Assembly (NCBI RefSeq): GCF_016862555.1
Contig: NZ_BONE01000040.1
Coordinates: 16,434-80,433, forward strand
Reading direction: 5' to 3'
Length of the DNA stretch: 64,000 bases
Origin: Asanoa siamensis
GTDB lineage: Bacteria; Actinomycetota; Actinomycetes; Mycobacteriales; Micromonosporaceae
In this document: piece after piece, positions 16,774 to 25,811 of the stretch
How the letters are laid out: the number at the start of each line of letters is the position of its first letter
Position numbering within the stretch: the first letter of the stretch is position 1
Notes under the pieces: generated by a model
Told to the model about the DNA's origin: nothing
Seen by the model: only the letters and a program-made list of their open reading frames with translations
The model's database searches: none
Position numbers and translations under genes: made by a program

Positions 16774-18236
16774 ACCCGCTGCTCGGCCTCGGCTCGCTGC
16801 GCCGGGTGCCCACCGAGAGCCGCCCGCTGGTGCGGCCCGGCACGGTGCCCGCCGGCATCGTGCACATCGGACTCGGCGCGTTCCACCGCGCGCACCAGGC
16901 GGTCTACACCGAGGAGGCGGTCGCGGCCGCCGGCGGCGACTGGGGGATCGTCGGCGTCGCGCCCCGGTCGACCGCGGTGGTCGCCGCGCTCCAGGCGCAG
17001 GACCTGCTGTTCAGCGTCAGCGACGTGTCGGCGGCGGGCACCACCGCCCGGGTGATCGGGGCGTTCGCCGGCGCGCGGGCCGCCTCCGCCGACCCGGACG
17101 CCGTCGTGGCCCTGCTGGCCGACCCGGCGATCCGGGTGGTGACGCTGTGCGTCACGGAGAAGGGCTACCGGCTCGACCCGGCGACCGGCCGGCTGCTCGA
17201 CGACCCCGCGCTGGACGCGGACCTGCGCGGCGACCGGCCGCCGACCACGGTGCCGGGGATGCTGTTCCGGGGCCTGGTCGCCCGGTCCCGGGCCGACGCC
17301 GGCCCGATCGCGGTCGTGAGCTGCGACAACTTCTCAGCGAACGGGCGCCGCACCAGCGGCATGCTCGAGGCGGCGTTCGCCCGCGCCGGGCAGGACGACG
17401 CCTGGCTGCGCGCCAACGTGCGCTGCCCCGGCACGATGGTCGACCGGATCGTCCCGGCCTCGACCGACGCCAGCCGGGCCGCGGCGGCCGCCGTGCTGGG
17501 TGTGCGGGACGAGGCCGCTGTCTACGGCGAGCCGTACCGGCAGTGGGTGATCGAGGACGACTACCCCGCCGGGCGGCCGGCCTGGGAAGCGGCGGGCGCG
17601 GTGCTCACCGACGACGCCGGGCCGTGGGAGCGGCTGAAGCTGCGCGCCCTCAACGGGGTCCACTCGGGCATGGCCTACGTCGGCGTGCTGACCGGCCGGG
17701 CGACGATCGCCGACGCGTACCGGATGCCGGGGGTGGCCGACGCCATGCGCCGGTTCGTCGCCGAGGACATCGCGCCGAGCTTCACGCCGCCGGACGGTGT
17801 CTCCGTCGTGGACTACGGCGATTCGACGCTGGAGCGGTTCGCGAACCCGGCTATCGCCCACCGCACGATCCAGGTCGCGATGGACGGTTCGCAGAAGCTG
17901 CCGCAGCGGGTGCTGGAGACGATCCGGGACCGGCGGGCGGCCGGCGCCGCACCCCGCTGGGCGGCGCTGGTGGTGGCGGCCTGGATGCGGTACGCCCGCG
18001 GGGTCGCCGACGACGGCCGGGCGCTCGACCTGGACGACCCGCTGGCCGCGGAGATCCGGGCCGCCGTCGCGGCCGCGCCGCCCACCCCGGAGGGTCTCGC
18101 GGGCGCGCTGTTCGGCCTGACCGCGATCTTCCCCGCGGAGATGGCGGCCGACGAGACGGTCCGGGACCTGGTCGTCGACTGGCTGACCGACTTCGACAAG
18201 CACGGCGTCGAGGCCACCCTGGCCGGCATCGGATGA
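16770..18236 (+). CDS. Mannitol dehydrogenase-family fructuronate/tagaturonate reductase
   Basis: A 488-residue long-chain polyol dehydrogenase. The N-terminal NAD domain has IVHIGLGAFHRAHQAVY, and the catalytic residues are in LKLRALNGVHSG (Lys290, Asn295, His298). This family includes UxuB and UxaB, which reduce fructuronate to mannonate and tagaturonate to altronate. Its place after uxaC argues for one of these reactions rather than mannitol oxidation; which of the two cannot be told from sequence. The start overlaps the dehydratase stop (ATGA) and its own stop overlaps the next gene, so all three enzymes should be made in similar amounts. Confidence 0.9.
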   Translation: MNPLLGLGSLRRVPTESRPLVRPGTVPAGIVHIGLGAFHRAHQAVYTEEAVAAAGGDWGIVGVAPRSTAVVAALQAQDLLFSVSDVSAAGTTARVIGAFAGARAASADPDAVVALLADPAIRVVTLCVTEKGYRLDPATGRLLDDPALDADLRGDRPPTTVPGMLFRGLVARSRADAGPIAVVSCDNFSANGRRTSGMLEAAFARAGQDDAWLRANVRCPGTMVDRIVPASTDASRAAAAAVLGVRDEAAVYGEPYRQWVIEDDYPAGRPAWEAAGAVLTDDAGPWERLKLRALNGVHSGMAYVGVLTGRATIADAYRMPGVADAMRRFVAEDIAPSFTPPDGVSVVDYGDSTLERFANPAIAHRTIQVAMDGSQKLPQRVLETIRDRRAAGAAPRWAALVVAAWMRYARGVADDGRALDLDDPLAAEIRAAVAAAPPTPEGLAGALFGLTAIFPAEMAADETVRDLVVDWLTDFDKHGVEATLAGIG

Positions 18237-19462
18237 CCGTCCGGGTCGCGCTGATCGGTGCCAACGGCCACGGCCGCTGGCACCGGCGGCGGCTGGGGCC
18301 CCGGCACGGGTCCGGCGCGATCGCCTTCGTCGGCATCGCCGAGCCGAACCCGCTCGACCCGGACCCGCCGGTGCCGCCCGAGACGCGGATCTTCCCCGAC
18401 CACCACGCGCTGCTCGCCGAGACCAGGCCCGACGTCGCGATCATCTGTACGCCGCCCGGGACCCACCTGCCGATCGCGCTCGACGCCCTGGCGGCCGGCT
18501 GTGACCTGCTGCTGGAGAAGCCCCCGCTGCTGTCCCTGGCCGACCACGCCCGTCTGGTCGGGGCGCTGGCCGAGGCCGGCCGGTCGTGCCAGGTGGGCTT
18601 CCAGGCGCTGGCGTCGGCCGCCTTCGACGAGTTGTGCGCGGCCGCGCTGGGTGGCGCGCTCGGCACGGTCACCGGCATCTCGGCGGTCGCCTCCTGGCAA
18701 CGCGACGACGCCTACTACGCCCGCTCGCCCTGGGCCGGCCGGCGCGCGGTGGACGGCGCCCTGATCAACCCACTCGGTCACGCCGTGATGCAGACCCTCG
18801 CCCTCTCTGACCGCCTTTGCTCTGCACCCATATCCGCACCACCCCCGCTGACCTGCGGTGCGGATATGGGTGCAGAGCAAAGCCCGGTGAAGGGCCTGTT
18901 CGGGCGGCTCGAAGTGGAGCGTTACCGGACCCGGCCGATCGAGAGCGATGACACCGCTGTGCTGCGGCTGACCGGCCGGGGGCGGCCACCGCTGGTCGTC
19001 GCTGTCACGCTGGCCGGCGAGGAGTTCATTCCCGGCGAGATCACCGTTGCCGGGACGCGGGGGACCGCGACGCTGGAATACCCGACCGATCGTCTCAAGC
19101 TGCCCGGTGATCCCGGGTTGCGCGAGGTGCCCGGCCGGGTCGATCTGCTCGACAACCTGCTCGCGCATCGCGCCGACCGGGCCGGCGTGCCGCTGCGGGC
19201 AGGCCTGGCGGCGACCGCGGGCTTCACCGCGGTGGTCGAGGCGCTCGGACACGCACCCGTGCCGGTGGCCCTCGGCGACGGCGTCGTCGACGACATCGGC
19301 GCCGGGCCCGGGCGCATCCGCCGCATCCGCGGCATCAACGCGGTGCTCCGCCGGGCCGCCGGGGAGCACGCGCTGCCGTCGGAGATCGGGGTGGCCTGGG
19401 CACACCCACCGCACACGGAAAACCGGCTGCAAACAACCGGGACCAGCACCGCCGGAAATTAG
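18233..19462 (+). CDS. Gfo/Idh/MocA-family oxidoreductase interrupted in frame by a palindrome
   Basis: A 409-residue oxidoreductase with a Rossmann start (VRVALIGANGHG) and an EKP motif at residues 95-97. The C-terminal domain is intact to residue ~400. Between residues ~195 and 217 the protein reads through a 68-base perfect-arm palindrome (18815-18882) that encodes a Cys/Pro/Ser-rich stretch unlike the surrounding sequence. On both sides the family sequence continues (INPLGHAVMQTL before, PVKGLFGRLEVERYRTRPIESDD after), so the insertion kept the frame. Whether the enzyme still works is unknown. It is the last gene of the operon and overlaps the previous stop. Confidence 0.85.
   Translation: MTVRVALIGANGHGRWHRRRLGPRHGSGAIAFVGIAEPNPLDPDPPVPPETRIFPDHHALLAETRPDVAIICTPPGTHLPIALDALAAGCDLLLEKPPLLSLADHARLVGALAEAGRSCQVGFQALASAAFDELCAAALGGALGTVTGISAVASWQRDDAYYARSPWAGRRAVDGALINPLGHAVMQTLALSDRLCSAPISAPPPLTCGADMGAEQSPVKGLFGRLEVERYRTRPIESDDTAVLRLTGRGRPPLVVAVTLAGEEFIPGEITVAGTRGTATLEYPTDRLKLPGDPGLREVPGRVDLLDNLLAHRADRAGVPLRAGLAATAGFTAVVEALGHAPVPVALGDGVVDDIGAGPGRIRRIRGINAVLRRAAGEHALPSEIGVAWAHPPHTENRLQTTGTSTAGN
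18815..18882. repeat. 68-bp palindromic element inside a coding region
   Basis: Two perfect 26-bp inverted arms (18815-18840 and 18857-18882) are separated by a 16-base loop. The arms contain TGCTCTGCACCCATATCCGC. The element can form a very stable hairpin and sits inside the oxidoreductase gene without stopping it. Size and shape fit a REP- or MITE-like mobile palindrome. I saw no second copy in this window. Confidence 0.85.
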
Positions 19463-19478
19463 GGCAATCAGCCGCCTA

Positions 19479-19500
19479 CCCGACCGTTACGACGGTCGGG
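19479..19500. terminator. Hairpin after the catabolic operon
   Basis: A perfect 9-bp stem (CCCGACCGT and its complement) with a TACG tetraloop begins 17 bases after the last stop of the operon and precedes the pectate-lyase promoter region. No T-run follows. Confidence 0.7.
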
Positions 19501-19541
19501 CCATTCGTCATTTCCGCGTTTCGCTGCAACATTCCTGCATA

Positions 19542-19580
19542 TTGACAGTATTGACACTCACAATGACCGATACCTATGTT
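19542..19580 (+). promoter_or_regulatory. Probable promoter of the pectate-lyase cluster
   Basis: Two TTGACA hexamers lie in tandem (19542-19547 and 19551-19556) in an AT-rich patch. TATGTT at 19575-19580 is 18 bases after the second. The first lyase starts at 19618 after a CGGAG site. No clear copy of the upstream LacI-type palindrome was seen here. Confidence 0.45.
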
Positions 19581-19617
19581 TCAGAATAGGTTTCCAGGTT
19601 GCGATCGGAGTGTCTCA

Positions 19618-20928
19618 ATGCGATTTCGAGGTATCGCCGCCGGCGCGGTCGGCGTGCTTGTCGTCGCCCTCACGGCACCCGCCGCGGCGGCATCGGTGCC
19701 GGTCAGCGAGTGGGTCGGCCGTCAGGTATTGCCGGCCGGCGACGGTTGGGCGGCGGAGGGCGCCGGCACCACCGGCGGTTCCGCGGCCACGCCGGAAAAC
19801 GTGTTCCACGTGACCAACCGCGATCAACTGGCCGCCGCCGTCGCCGGCGCCGACCCCGCGATCATATTCGTCCGCGGCACCGTCCACGGAAATGCCGACG
19901 CCGCCGGGGCGCCGTTGTCGTGCGACCAGTTCGCCGACCCTGCGTACTCGCTGGACGCCTTTCTCGCGGCCTATGACCCGGCGGTCTGGGGTCGGGTGGC
20001 GCCCAGCGGACCGCTGGAAGAGGCCCGGGTGCGCTCGGCCGCCAACCAGAGCGCCCGGGTGCGGGTCAACGTCGGCTCCAACAAGACCATCATCGGCCTC
20101 GGCGACGCCCGCCTGAACGGCGTCTTCCTGCGCCTCGACGGCAGTTCCAACGTGATCATCCGCAACCTCACCCACGAGGACAGTCGCGACTGCTTCCCGG
20201 TCTGGTCCCCGACCGATGGCGAGACCGGCAACTGGAACGCGGCGTACGACAACATCTGGATCCGGAACTCGCACCACGTCTGGGTCGACCACAACACGTT
20301 CACCGACGCCGACAACCCGGACTCGGCGCAGCCGATCCACTTCGGACGGCCGTTCCAGGTGCACGACGGGCAGGTCGACATCACCAACGGCAGCAACTAC
20401 GTGACGGTGTCCTGGAACCGGTTCACCAACCACGACAAGACGATGCTGATCGGCTCGACGAACACGCCCGGCGCCGACGTGGGCGCGCTCAAGGTGACGC
20501 TGCACCACAACGAGTACGACGGCAGCGTGCAGCGGGCGCCGCGGGTGCGGTTCGGCCAGGTCGACGTCTACAACAACCTCTACCGGGTGCCGGTCGCCGA
20601 GCCCTACGAGTACAGCTGGGGCGTCGGCGTGCAGTCCGCGATCTACGCCGAGAACAACTACGTCGCCCTCGGCGCCGCCGTCGCGCCGGAGGCCTTCGTC
20701 TTCGACTGGGGCGGCACGGTGCTGACCGAGAAGGGCACGTGGGTCCGGCAGGGCCGGTCGCTGCCCAGGCCGGCCAGCCTGCTCGCCGCCTACAACGCGA
20801 CGCACGACCCCGACCTCGCCCCGGACGCCGGCTGGACGCCCAGCCTGCGCGCCGGTCCCGTACTGCCCGCGCCGGCCGCCGCGCTGCTCGTCGAGCTGTG
20901 CGCGGGGGCCCGCCGGCTCGCCATCTAG
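19618..20928 (+). CDS. Secreted pectate lyase, polysaccharide lyase family 1 (Pel1)
   Basis: A 436-residue secreted lyase that cleaves polygalacturonate by beta-elimination. The signal peptide (MRFRGIAAGAVGVLVVALT to the APAAAAS cleavage area) leads straight into the PL1 beta-helix; there is no extra N-terminal domain. PL1 signatures are VWVDHNTFTD, VTVSWNRFTNHDKTMLIG and RAPRVRFG, the last holding the catalytic Arg region. It differs from its five neighbours: it has an insertion after CFPVWSPTDGE, reads VDVYNNLY where the others have VHVYNNY, and has a longer C-terminus. The ATG at 19618 follows CGGAG; an in-frame ATG at 19576 would hide the signal peptide. Six bases separate it from Pel2. 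Confidence 0.92.
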   Translation: MRFRGIAAGAVGVLVVALTAPAAAASVPVSEWVGRQVLPAGDGWAAEGAGTTGGSAATPENVFHVTNRDQLAAAVAGADPAIIFVRGTVHGNADAAGAPLSCDQFADPAYSLDAFLAAYDPAVWGRVAPSGPLEEARVRSAANQSARVRVNVGSNKTIIGLGDARLNGVFLRLDGSSNVIIRNLTHEDSRDCFPVWSPTDGETGNWNAAYDNIWIRNSHHVWVDHNTFTDADNPDSAQPIHFGRPFQVHDGQVDITNGSNYVTVSWNRFTNHDKTMLIGSTNTPGADVGALKVTLHHNEYDGSVQRAPRVRFGQVDVYNNLYRVPVAEPYEYSWGVGVQSAIYAENNYVALGAAVAPEAFVFDWGGTVLTEKGTWVRQGRSLPRPASLLAAYNATHDPDLAPDAGWTPSLRAGPVLPAPAAALLVELCAGARRLAI

Positions 20929-20934
20929 GAGGAG

Positions 20935-22509
20935 ATGATGCGACGACGTCTCGCCATCGCGGCCGCCGCGGTCGCCCTGGCTCTACCGCTGAGCGTAGCC
21001 GGGGTGAACCTGGCCTTCGCCGAGGCCCTGTTCGGCGACACGTTCGACGACGGCAACGCCAACGGCTGGTCCCGGTCCGGCGGAAGCTGGTCCGTGGTGA
21101 GCGGCGCGTTCCGGCAGTCGAGCACCGGGGCCAACGCGCGGGCACTGGCCGGCACCACCTCCTGGACCGACTACACGGTGAGCGCGCGGGTCACGCCGAT
21201 CGCGTTCGGCTCGACCGCCCGGACGGTCGGCGTGGCGGCCCGGGTGCAGAGCTCCAGCAACTACTACGCCCTGGTGCTCACCGGCGGCGGGTCCGTGCAG
21301 CTGCAGCGGATCTCGGGCGGCAGCGCCACCTCGCTCGGGTCCGCCGCCCTCGGCGTGACGACGGGTACGACCTACACCGTGAGCCTGCGGGTGGTGGGCG
21401 GCCTACTTTCCGGCGCCGTCAACGGCGCGACCCTGGTCCAGGCCACGGACTCCGCGTTCGTTGCCGGCCGCGTCGGTCTGGTGGCTTCCTATGCGAGCGC
21501 CGGCTTCGACGACGTCACCGTCGACACCGCCGCCGGTCCCGGCCCGGACCCGACCACGCCGCCGACGACCCCGCCGCCGACCGGCACCTGCCGGGTCAGC
21601 GGGTCGCCCAGCGGCTTCGCGGCGGTGAACGCCTGGGGCCAGGCGACCACCACCGGCGGCGCCGGCGGGGCGACGGTTGCCGTCGACACGGCCGCCGAGC
21701 TGCTCGCCGCCATCGGAACCAGCGGTCCACTGACGGTCTGCGTGCACGGCACGATCGCGGTGCCCGCGGGGATGCACAACGTGACCAGCGACAAGTCGAT
21801 CGTCGGCGTCGGCGGCACGGCCGGCATCACCGGCGGCGGGTTCAACATCGGTGGCCCGGTCTCCGACGCCACCTCGCCGCCGGCCGACGCGGTGCACAAC
21901 GTGATCATCCAGAACCTGTCGTTCCGCAACGCCAGCGATGACTCGATCAACGTGCAGATGTTCGCCCACCACGTCTGGATCGACCACAGCGACCTGGCGC
22001 AGGGCTACGACGGGCTGATCGACGTCAAGCGCGGATCGTCCTATGTGACCGTCTCGTGGAACCACACCCACCACCACACCAAGAACATGCTGCTGGGCCA
22101 CGACGACGCCAACGGCGCGCAGGACGTCGGCCGGCTGAAGGTGAGCTACCACCACAACTGGTTCGACGCGACGCCGCAGCGCAACCCGCGGGTGCGGTTC
22201 GGCGAGCCGGTGCACGTCTACAACAACTACTTCTTCTACAACACCGACACCGGAGTGGCGTGCCAGGCCGACGCCGGCTGTGTGGTGGAGGGCAACTACT
22301 ACGAGAACGTCGAGGAGCCGGTCACCAACGCGTACGCCGGCCCACGCGGGCGGTGCGTCGCGCGGTCCAACTTCTTTGGCGGCGAGTCCGGCGCGGCCGA
22401 GTGCTCCGGCAGCGTGCAGGAGCCCAGCGCGTACTACGCGTACACCCTCGACAACGCTTCGGCGGTCAAAGCGCTCGTGACCGCCGGCGCCGGGGTCGGC
22501 AAGGTCTGA
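20935..22509 (+). CDS. Secreted pectate lyase with N-terminal beta-sandwich domain (Pel2)
   Basis: A 524-residue protein. A signal peptide of about 30 residues is followed by a ~185-residue jelly-roll-like domain starting LFGDTFDDGNANGWSRSGG and ending FDDVTVDT, then a Pro/Thr linker (TTPPTTPPPTG). The C-terminal PL1 catalytic domain shows HHVWIDHSDLAQG, YVTVSWNHTHHHTKNMLLGH and RNPRVRFGEPVHVYNNYF. The N-terminal domain resembles DUF1080/LamG-like folds and may bind carbohydrate (inference). AGGAGG overlaps the Pel1 stop; the second ATG (20938) has the better 5-base spacing, so the true start may be 3 bases later. Confidence 0.93.
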   Translation: MMRRRLAIAAAAVALALPLSVAGVNLAFAEALFGDTFDDGNANGWSRSGGSWSVVSGAFRQSSTGANARALAGTTSWTDYTVSARVTPIAFGSTARTVGVAARVQSSSNYYALVLTGGGSVQLQRISGGSATSLGSAALGVTTGTTYTVSLRVVGGLLSGAVNGATLVQATDSAFVAGRVGLVASYASAGFDDVTVDTAAGPGPDPTTPPTTPPPTGTCRVSGSPSGFAAVNAWGQATTTGGAGGATVAVDTAAELLAAIGTSGPLTVCVHGTIAVPAGMHNVTSDKSIVGVGGTAGITGGGFNIGGPVSDATSPPADAVHNVIIQNLSFRNASDDSINVQMFAHHVWIDHSDLAQGYDGLIDVKRGSSYVTVSWNHTHHHTKNMLLGHDDANGAQDVGRLKVSYHHNWFDATPQRNPRVRFGEPVHVYNNYFFYNTDTGVACQADAGCVVEGNYYENVEEPVTNAYAGPRGRCVARSNFFGGESGAAECSGSVQEPSAYYAYTLDNASAVKALVTAGAGVGKV

Positions 22510-22520
22510 TCCCCGGCGGG

Positions 22521-22551
22521 GTGCCGGCAGGTCGTGGCGGCCTGCCGGCAC
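22521..22551. terminator. Intercistronic hairpin 1 between Pel2 and Pel3
   Basis: A perfect 11-bp stem (GTGCCGGCAGG and its complement) with a 9-base loop lies 11 bases after the Pel2 stop. Confidence 0.65.
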
Positions 22552-22557
22552 CGCGGG

Positions 22558-22594
22558 GGCACAGGAGGCGTTTCCAGCCCGGGTCTCCTGTGCC
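22558..22594. terminator. Intercistronic hairpin 2 between Pel2 and Pel3
   Basis: A perfect 10-bp stem (GGCACAGGAG and CTCCTGTGCC) with a 17-base loop follows the first hairpin by six bases. The pair may end or reduce transcription, or protect the upstream mRNA. Confidence 0.55.
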
Positions 22595-22630
22595 TTAAAA
22601 GATCGACAAACATCGATCAAAGGAGGATCC

Positions 22631-24241
22631 GTGCAATCCAACCCAGCCTGGCGATCACGTCGCCGCGGCCTGCTGCTGGCCCTCGGGGCCGGCGTAGCCG
22701 CCGCGGCGCTGGTCCTCGGCATGACCACCACCGGAGCCAGCGCGGCCACGCTGTTCGCCGACGACTTCGAGGACGGCAACTCGTCCGGGTGGACCACCAA
22801 CGGCGGCACCTGGTCGGTGAGCAGTGACGGCTCCCGCGTGCTCCGCCAGAGCGGCACCAGCAGCGACGCCCGCGCCCTGGCCGGCAGCACGACCTGGACC
22901 GACTACTCGGTGCAGGCCCGGGTGAAGCCGTTGGCCTTCAACGGCAGCAACCGGTTCGTCGCCGTGCTCGCCCGGGTGCAGAGCAGCACCAGCTACTACT
23001 ACCTGGCGCTGCGCTCCAACAACACCGTCGAGCTCAAGCGTCTGGTCGGCGGCTCGTCGACCACACTGGACACCGCCTCCGTCGGCGTGAGCGCGGGCTC
23101 CTGGCACACGCTGCGGCTCGACGTCAGCGGCTCGACCCTGCGCGGCTACGTCAACGGCACCCTGCTCACCGAAGCCAGCGACAGCCGGTTCAGCGGCGGG
23201 CGGGTCGGCGTGGCCACGTTCTACACGACGGCGAGCTTCGACGACGTCGCGGTGACCACGAGCGGCGGCGGCCCGGACCCGACGCCGACTCCCACAACGG
23301 AGCCGACCACCGGCCCGACGAACCCGCCGCAGCCCAACGTTGCGGACGGCTGGGCCTCCGTGAACGCCTGGGGCCAGAACGGCACCAGCGGCGGCGCCGG
23401 CGGCCCGACCGTGACGGTCACCAGCGCGTCGGCGTTCCTGTCGGCGATCGCCACGGCCGGCCCGCGGGTCATCCAGGTGCAGGGCATGCTCACATTGCCC
23501 GGCCCGATGCACGACGTGACGTCCGACAAGACGATCGTCGGGCTCGGCTCCGGCTCCGGTCTCACCGGCGGCGGGCTCAACATCGGCCTGCCGATCGACG
23601 ACGACATCACGGCGCCGCCGTCGAACGCCGTACACAACGTGATCATCCGGAACCTGAACTTCCGCGGTTGGCCCGACGACGCCATCAACGTGCAGATGTT
23701 CAGTCACCACGTCTGGATCGACCACAACACCTGGACGACCGGGTCCGACGGCGGCGTCGACGTCAAGCGGGGCTCGTCGTACGTGACGATCTCCTACAAC
23801 CACGCCGACGGCACCGACAAGAACATGCTGCTCGGCCACGACGACGAGAACGGCGCGCAGGACACCGGGCGGCTCAAGGTGAGCTACCACCACAACTGGT
23901 TCGACAGCACGAACCAGCGCAACCCGCGCGTCCGGTTCGGCGACCAGGTGCACGTCTACAACAACTACTACAACGACACCGGCAACTACGGCGTCGCGTC
24001 CACGGAGAACGCCGGCGTGATCGTCGAGGGCAACGCCTTCGTCAACGTCGACGACCCGTTCCACTTGGGCGAGGCCTCGTCGGGTCCGGGCCGCATCGTC
24101 GCCCGGAGCAACTGCTTCACCAACTCGGGTACGGGCGAGGCGGGCGGCAGCGTCTCCGCCGTCCCGTACGCGTACACCCTGCTGCCCTGTGCCCAGGTGC
24201 AGTCGACCGTCAGCGCGCAGGCCGGCGCGGGCCGGATCTGA
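22631..24241 (+). CDS. Secreted pectate lyase with N-terminal beta-sandwich domain (Pel3)
   Basis: A 536-residue protein from a GTG start with AGGAGG four bases upstream. A twin-arginine-like basic N-terminus (RSRRRGLLLALG) and a long hydrophobic core give the signal peptide, ending near TTTGASAAT. The beta-sandwich domain (TLFADDFEDGNSSGWTTNGG to FDDVAVTT) is joined by a Thr/Pro linker of about 30 residues to the PL1 domain: VWIDHNTWTTG, YVTISYNHADGTDKNMLLGH, RNPRVRFGDQVHVYNNYY. Whether export is by Sec or Tat cannot be settled. Two hairpins separate it from Pel2, and 11 bases separate it from Pel4. Confidence 0.93.
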   Translation: MQSNPAWRSRRRGLLLALGAGVAAAALVLGMTTTGASAATLFADDFEDGNSSGWTTNGGTWSVSSDGSRVLRQSGTSSDARALAGSTTWTDYSVQARVKPLAFNGSNRFVAVLARVQSSTSYYYLALRSNNTVELKRLVGGSSTTLDTASVGVSAGSWHTLRLDVSGSTLRGYVNGTLLTEASDSRFSGGRVGVATFYTTASFDDVAVTTSGGGPDPTPTPTTEPTTGPTNPPQPNVADGWASVNAWGQNGTSGGAGGPTVTVTSASAFLSAIATAGPRVIQVQGMLTLPGPMHDVTSDKTIVGLGSGSGLTGGGLNIGLPIDDDITAPPSNAVHNVIIRNLNFRGWPDDAINVQMFSHHVWIDHNTWTTGSDGGVDVKRGSSYVTISYNHADGTDKNMLLGHDDENGAQDTGRLKVSYHHNWFDSTNQRNPRVRFGDQVHVYNNYYNDTGNYGVASTENAGVIVEGNAFVNVDDPFHLGEASSGPGRIVARSNCFTNSGTGEAGGSVSAVPYAYTLLPCAQVQSTVSAQAGAGRI

Positions 24242-24252
24242 GGAGGAATCAC

Positions 24253-25803
24253 ATGACAAGCACGGCACGCCGGGGGCTCGTCGCGGTCGTCGCGGCCGCC
24301 CTGGCCGCGATCGTCGTCGCGTTCGGACTCGCCGGCACGGCCCAGGCCGCGACGATCTTCTCCGACGACTTCAACGACGGCAACGCCAGCGGCTGGTCCA
24401 AGTCCGGCGGCGACTGGGCGGTGGCGACCGACGGCTCGCCGACGTTCACCCAGTCCAAAGCGGACAGTGAGCTGGCCCGCCAGTTCGCCGGGCAGACGAG
24501 CTGGACCGCGTACTCGGTGCAGGCCCGGGTCAAGCCGCTCGCGTTCAGCGGCAGCAACCGGCTCGTGGCCCTGGCGGCACGGTCCTCGTCGGCGACCAAG
24601 ATGTACCGCCTGGCACTGACCAACGCGAACCGCGCCGAGCTCCAGGCGGTCGACGGCTCGTCGGTCACGGTGATCGGCTCGGCGTCCCTGACGGTGTCGA
24701 CCGGCACCTGGTACACGCTGCGGATCGACGCCAACGGCAGCACCATCTCCGGCTTCGTCAACGGCACCCGGATCGGCTCGGGCAGCAACAGCGCGCACAG
24801 CGCCGGCCGCGTCGGCCTGGTGACCGTGTTCGCCTCGGCCCGCTTCGACGACGTGGTGGTCAGCAGCGACGGCTCCACCAACCCGACCGACCCGCCGACG
24901 GGGAACCCGACCACGCCGCCGCCGACCGGCGGCCCGACCACCCCGCCGCAGACCGGCCTGGTCGGCTGGGCCACCCAGAACGGCGGCACCAGCGGCGGCG
25001 GCAGCGCGTCGGCCACGACGGTCACCAGCGCCTCCGCGCTGACCAGCGCGGTCGGGGCGAGCGGCGCCGCGGTGATCCGGGTCAGCGGCACGATCTCCTG
25101 CTCCGGGATGATCCGGGTACGGTCCAACAAGACCATCCTCGGCAACTCCGGCGCGACGATCTCGGGCTGCGGCTTCACCGTCAACGGCGACCGCAACGTC
25201 ATCATCCGCAACCTGACGTTCCGCGCCTGGGACGACGACGCCATCAACGTCGAGCAGTCGGCGACCAACATCTGGGTCGACCACAACAGCTTCACCGACG
25301 GGTACGACGGCGCGGTCGACATCAAGCGCGGCTCCGACTTCGTCACGGTCTCGTGGAACCGGGTCTTCGGCCACGACAAGTCCATGTTGCTCGGTCACTC
25401 CGACGACAACGCGTCGCAGGACGTCGGGCACCTGCGGGTCTCGTACCACCACAACTGGTTCGACGGCTCGGGCACCCGGCACCCGCGGGTGCGCTTCGGC
25501 AACCCGGTGCACGTCTACAACAACTACTACTACAACAACGAGTACGGCGTGGCGTCCACGATGAACGCCGGCGTGCTGGTCGAGGGCAACTACTTCGAGG
25601 GCGTGGACGAGCCGACGCTGGTCGGCTACGCGGACTCGGACCCGGGCACCCTCGTGCAGCGCAACAACGTCTTCGTCGGCTCCGGCTCACCGCAGAGCAG
25701 CGGCTCCACGGCCGGGATCCCGTACTCGTACCAGCTCGACAACGCGAACAACGTGAAGTCGATCGTCACCTCGGGTGCCGGCGCCGGCCGGATCAACCCC
25801 TGA
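24253..25803 (+). CDS. Secreted pectate lyase with N-terminal beta-sandwich domain (Pel4)
   Basis: A 516-residue protein with a signal peptide ending near GLAGTAQAAT. The N-terminal domain (TIFSDDFNDGNASGWSKSGG onward) and a repeated Pro/Thr/Gly linker precede a PL1 domain that is shorter at its N-terminal side than in Pel2 and Pel3 and contains a Cys pair (TISCSG and ISGCGF) likely to form a disulfide outside the cell. PL1 motifs are IWVDHNSFTDG, VTVSWNRVFGHDKSMLLGH and RHPRVRFGNPVHVYNNYY. AGGAGG overlaps the Pel3 stop, so Pel3 and Pel4 are probably co-translated. Confidence 0.93.
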   Translation: MTSTARRGLVAVVAAALAAIVVAFGLAGTAQAATIFSDDFNDGNASGWSKSGGDWAVATDGSPTFTQSKADSELARQFAGQTSWTAYSVQARVKPLAFSGSNRLVALAARSSSATKMYRLALTNANRAELQAVDGSSVTVIGSASLTVSTGTWYTLRIDANGSTISGFVNGTRIGSGSNSAHSAGRVGLVTVFASARFDDVVVSSDGSTNPTDPPTGNPTTPPPTGGPTTPPQTGLVGWATQNGGTSGGGSASATTVTSASALTSAVGASGAAVIRVSGTISCSGMIRVRSNKTILGNSGATISGCGFTVNGDRNVIIRNLTFRAWDDDAINVEQSATNIWVDHNSFTDGYDGAVDIKRGSDFVTVSWNRVFGHDKSMLLGHSDDNASQDVGHLRVSYHHNWFDGSGTRHPRVRFGNPVHVYNNYYYNNEYGVASTMNAGVLVEGNYFEGVDEPTLVGYADSDPGTLVQRNNVFVGSGSPQSSGSTAGIPYSYQLDNANNVKSIVTSGAGAGRINP

Positions 25804-25811
25804 CCTAGCGC

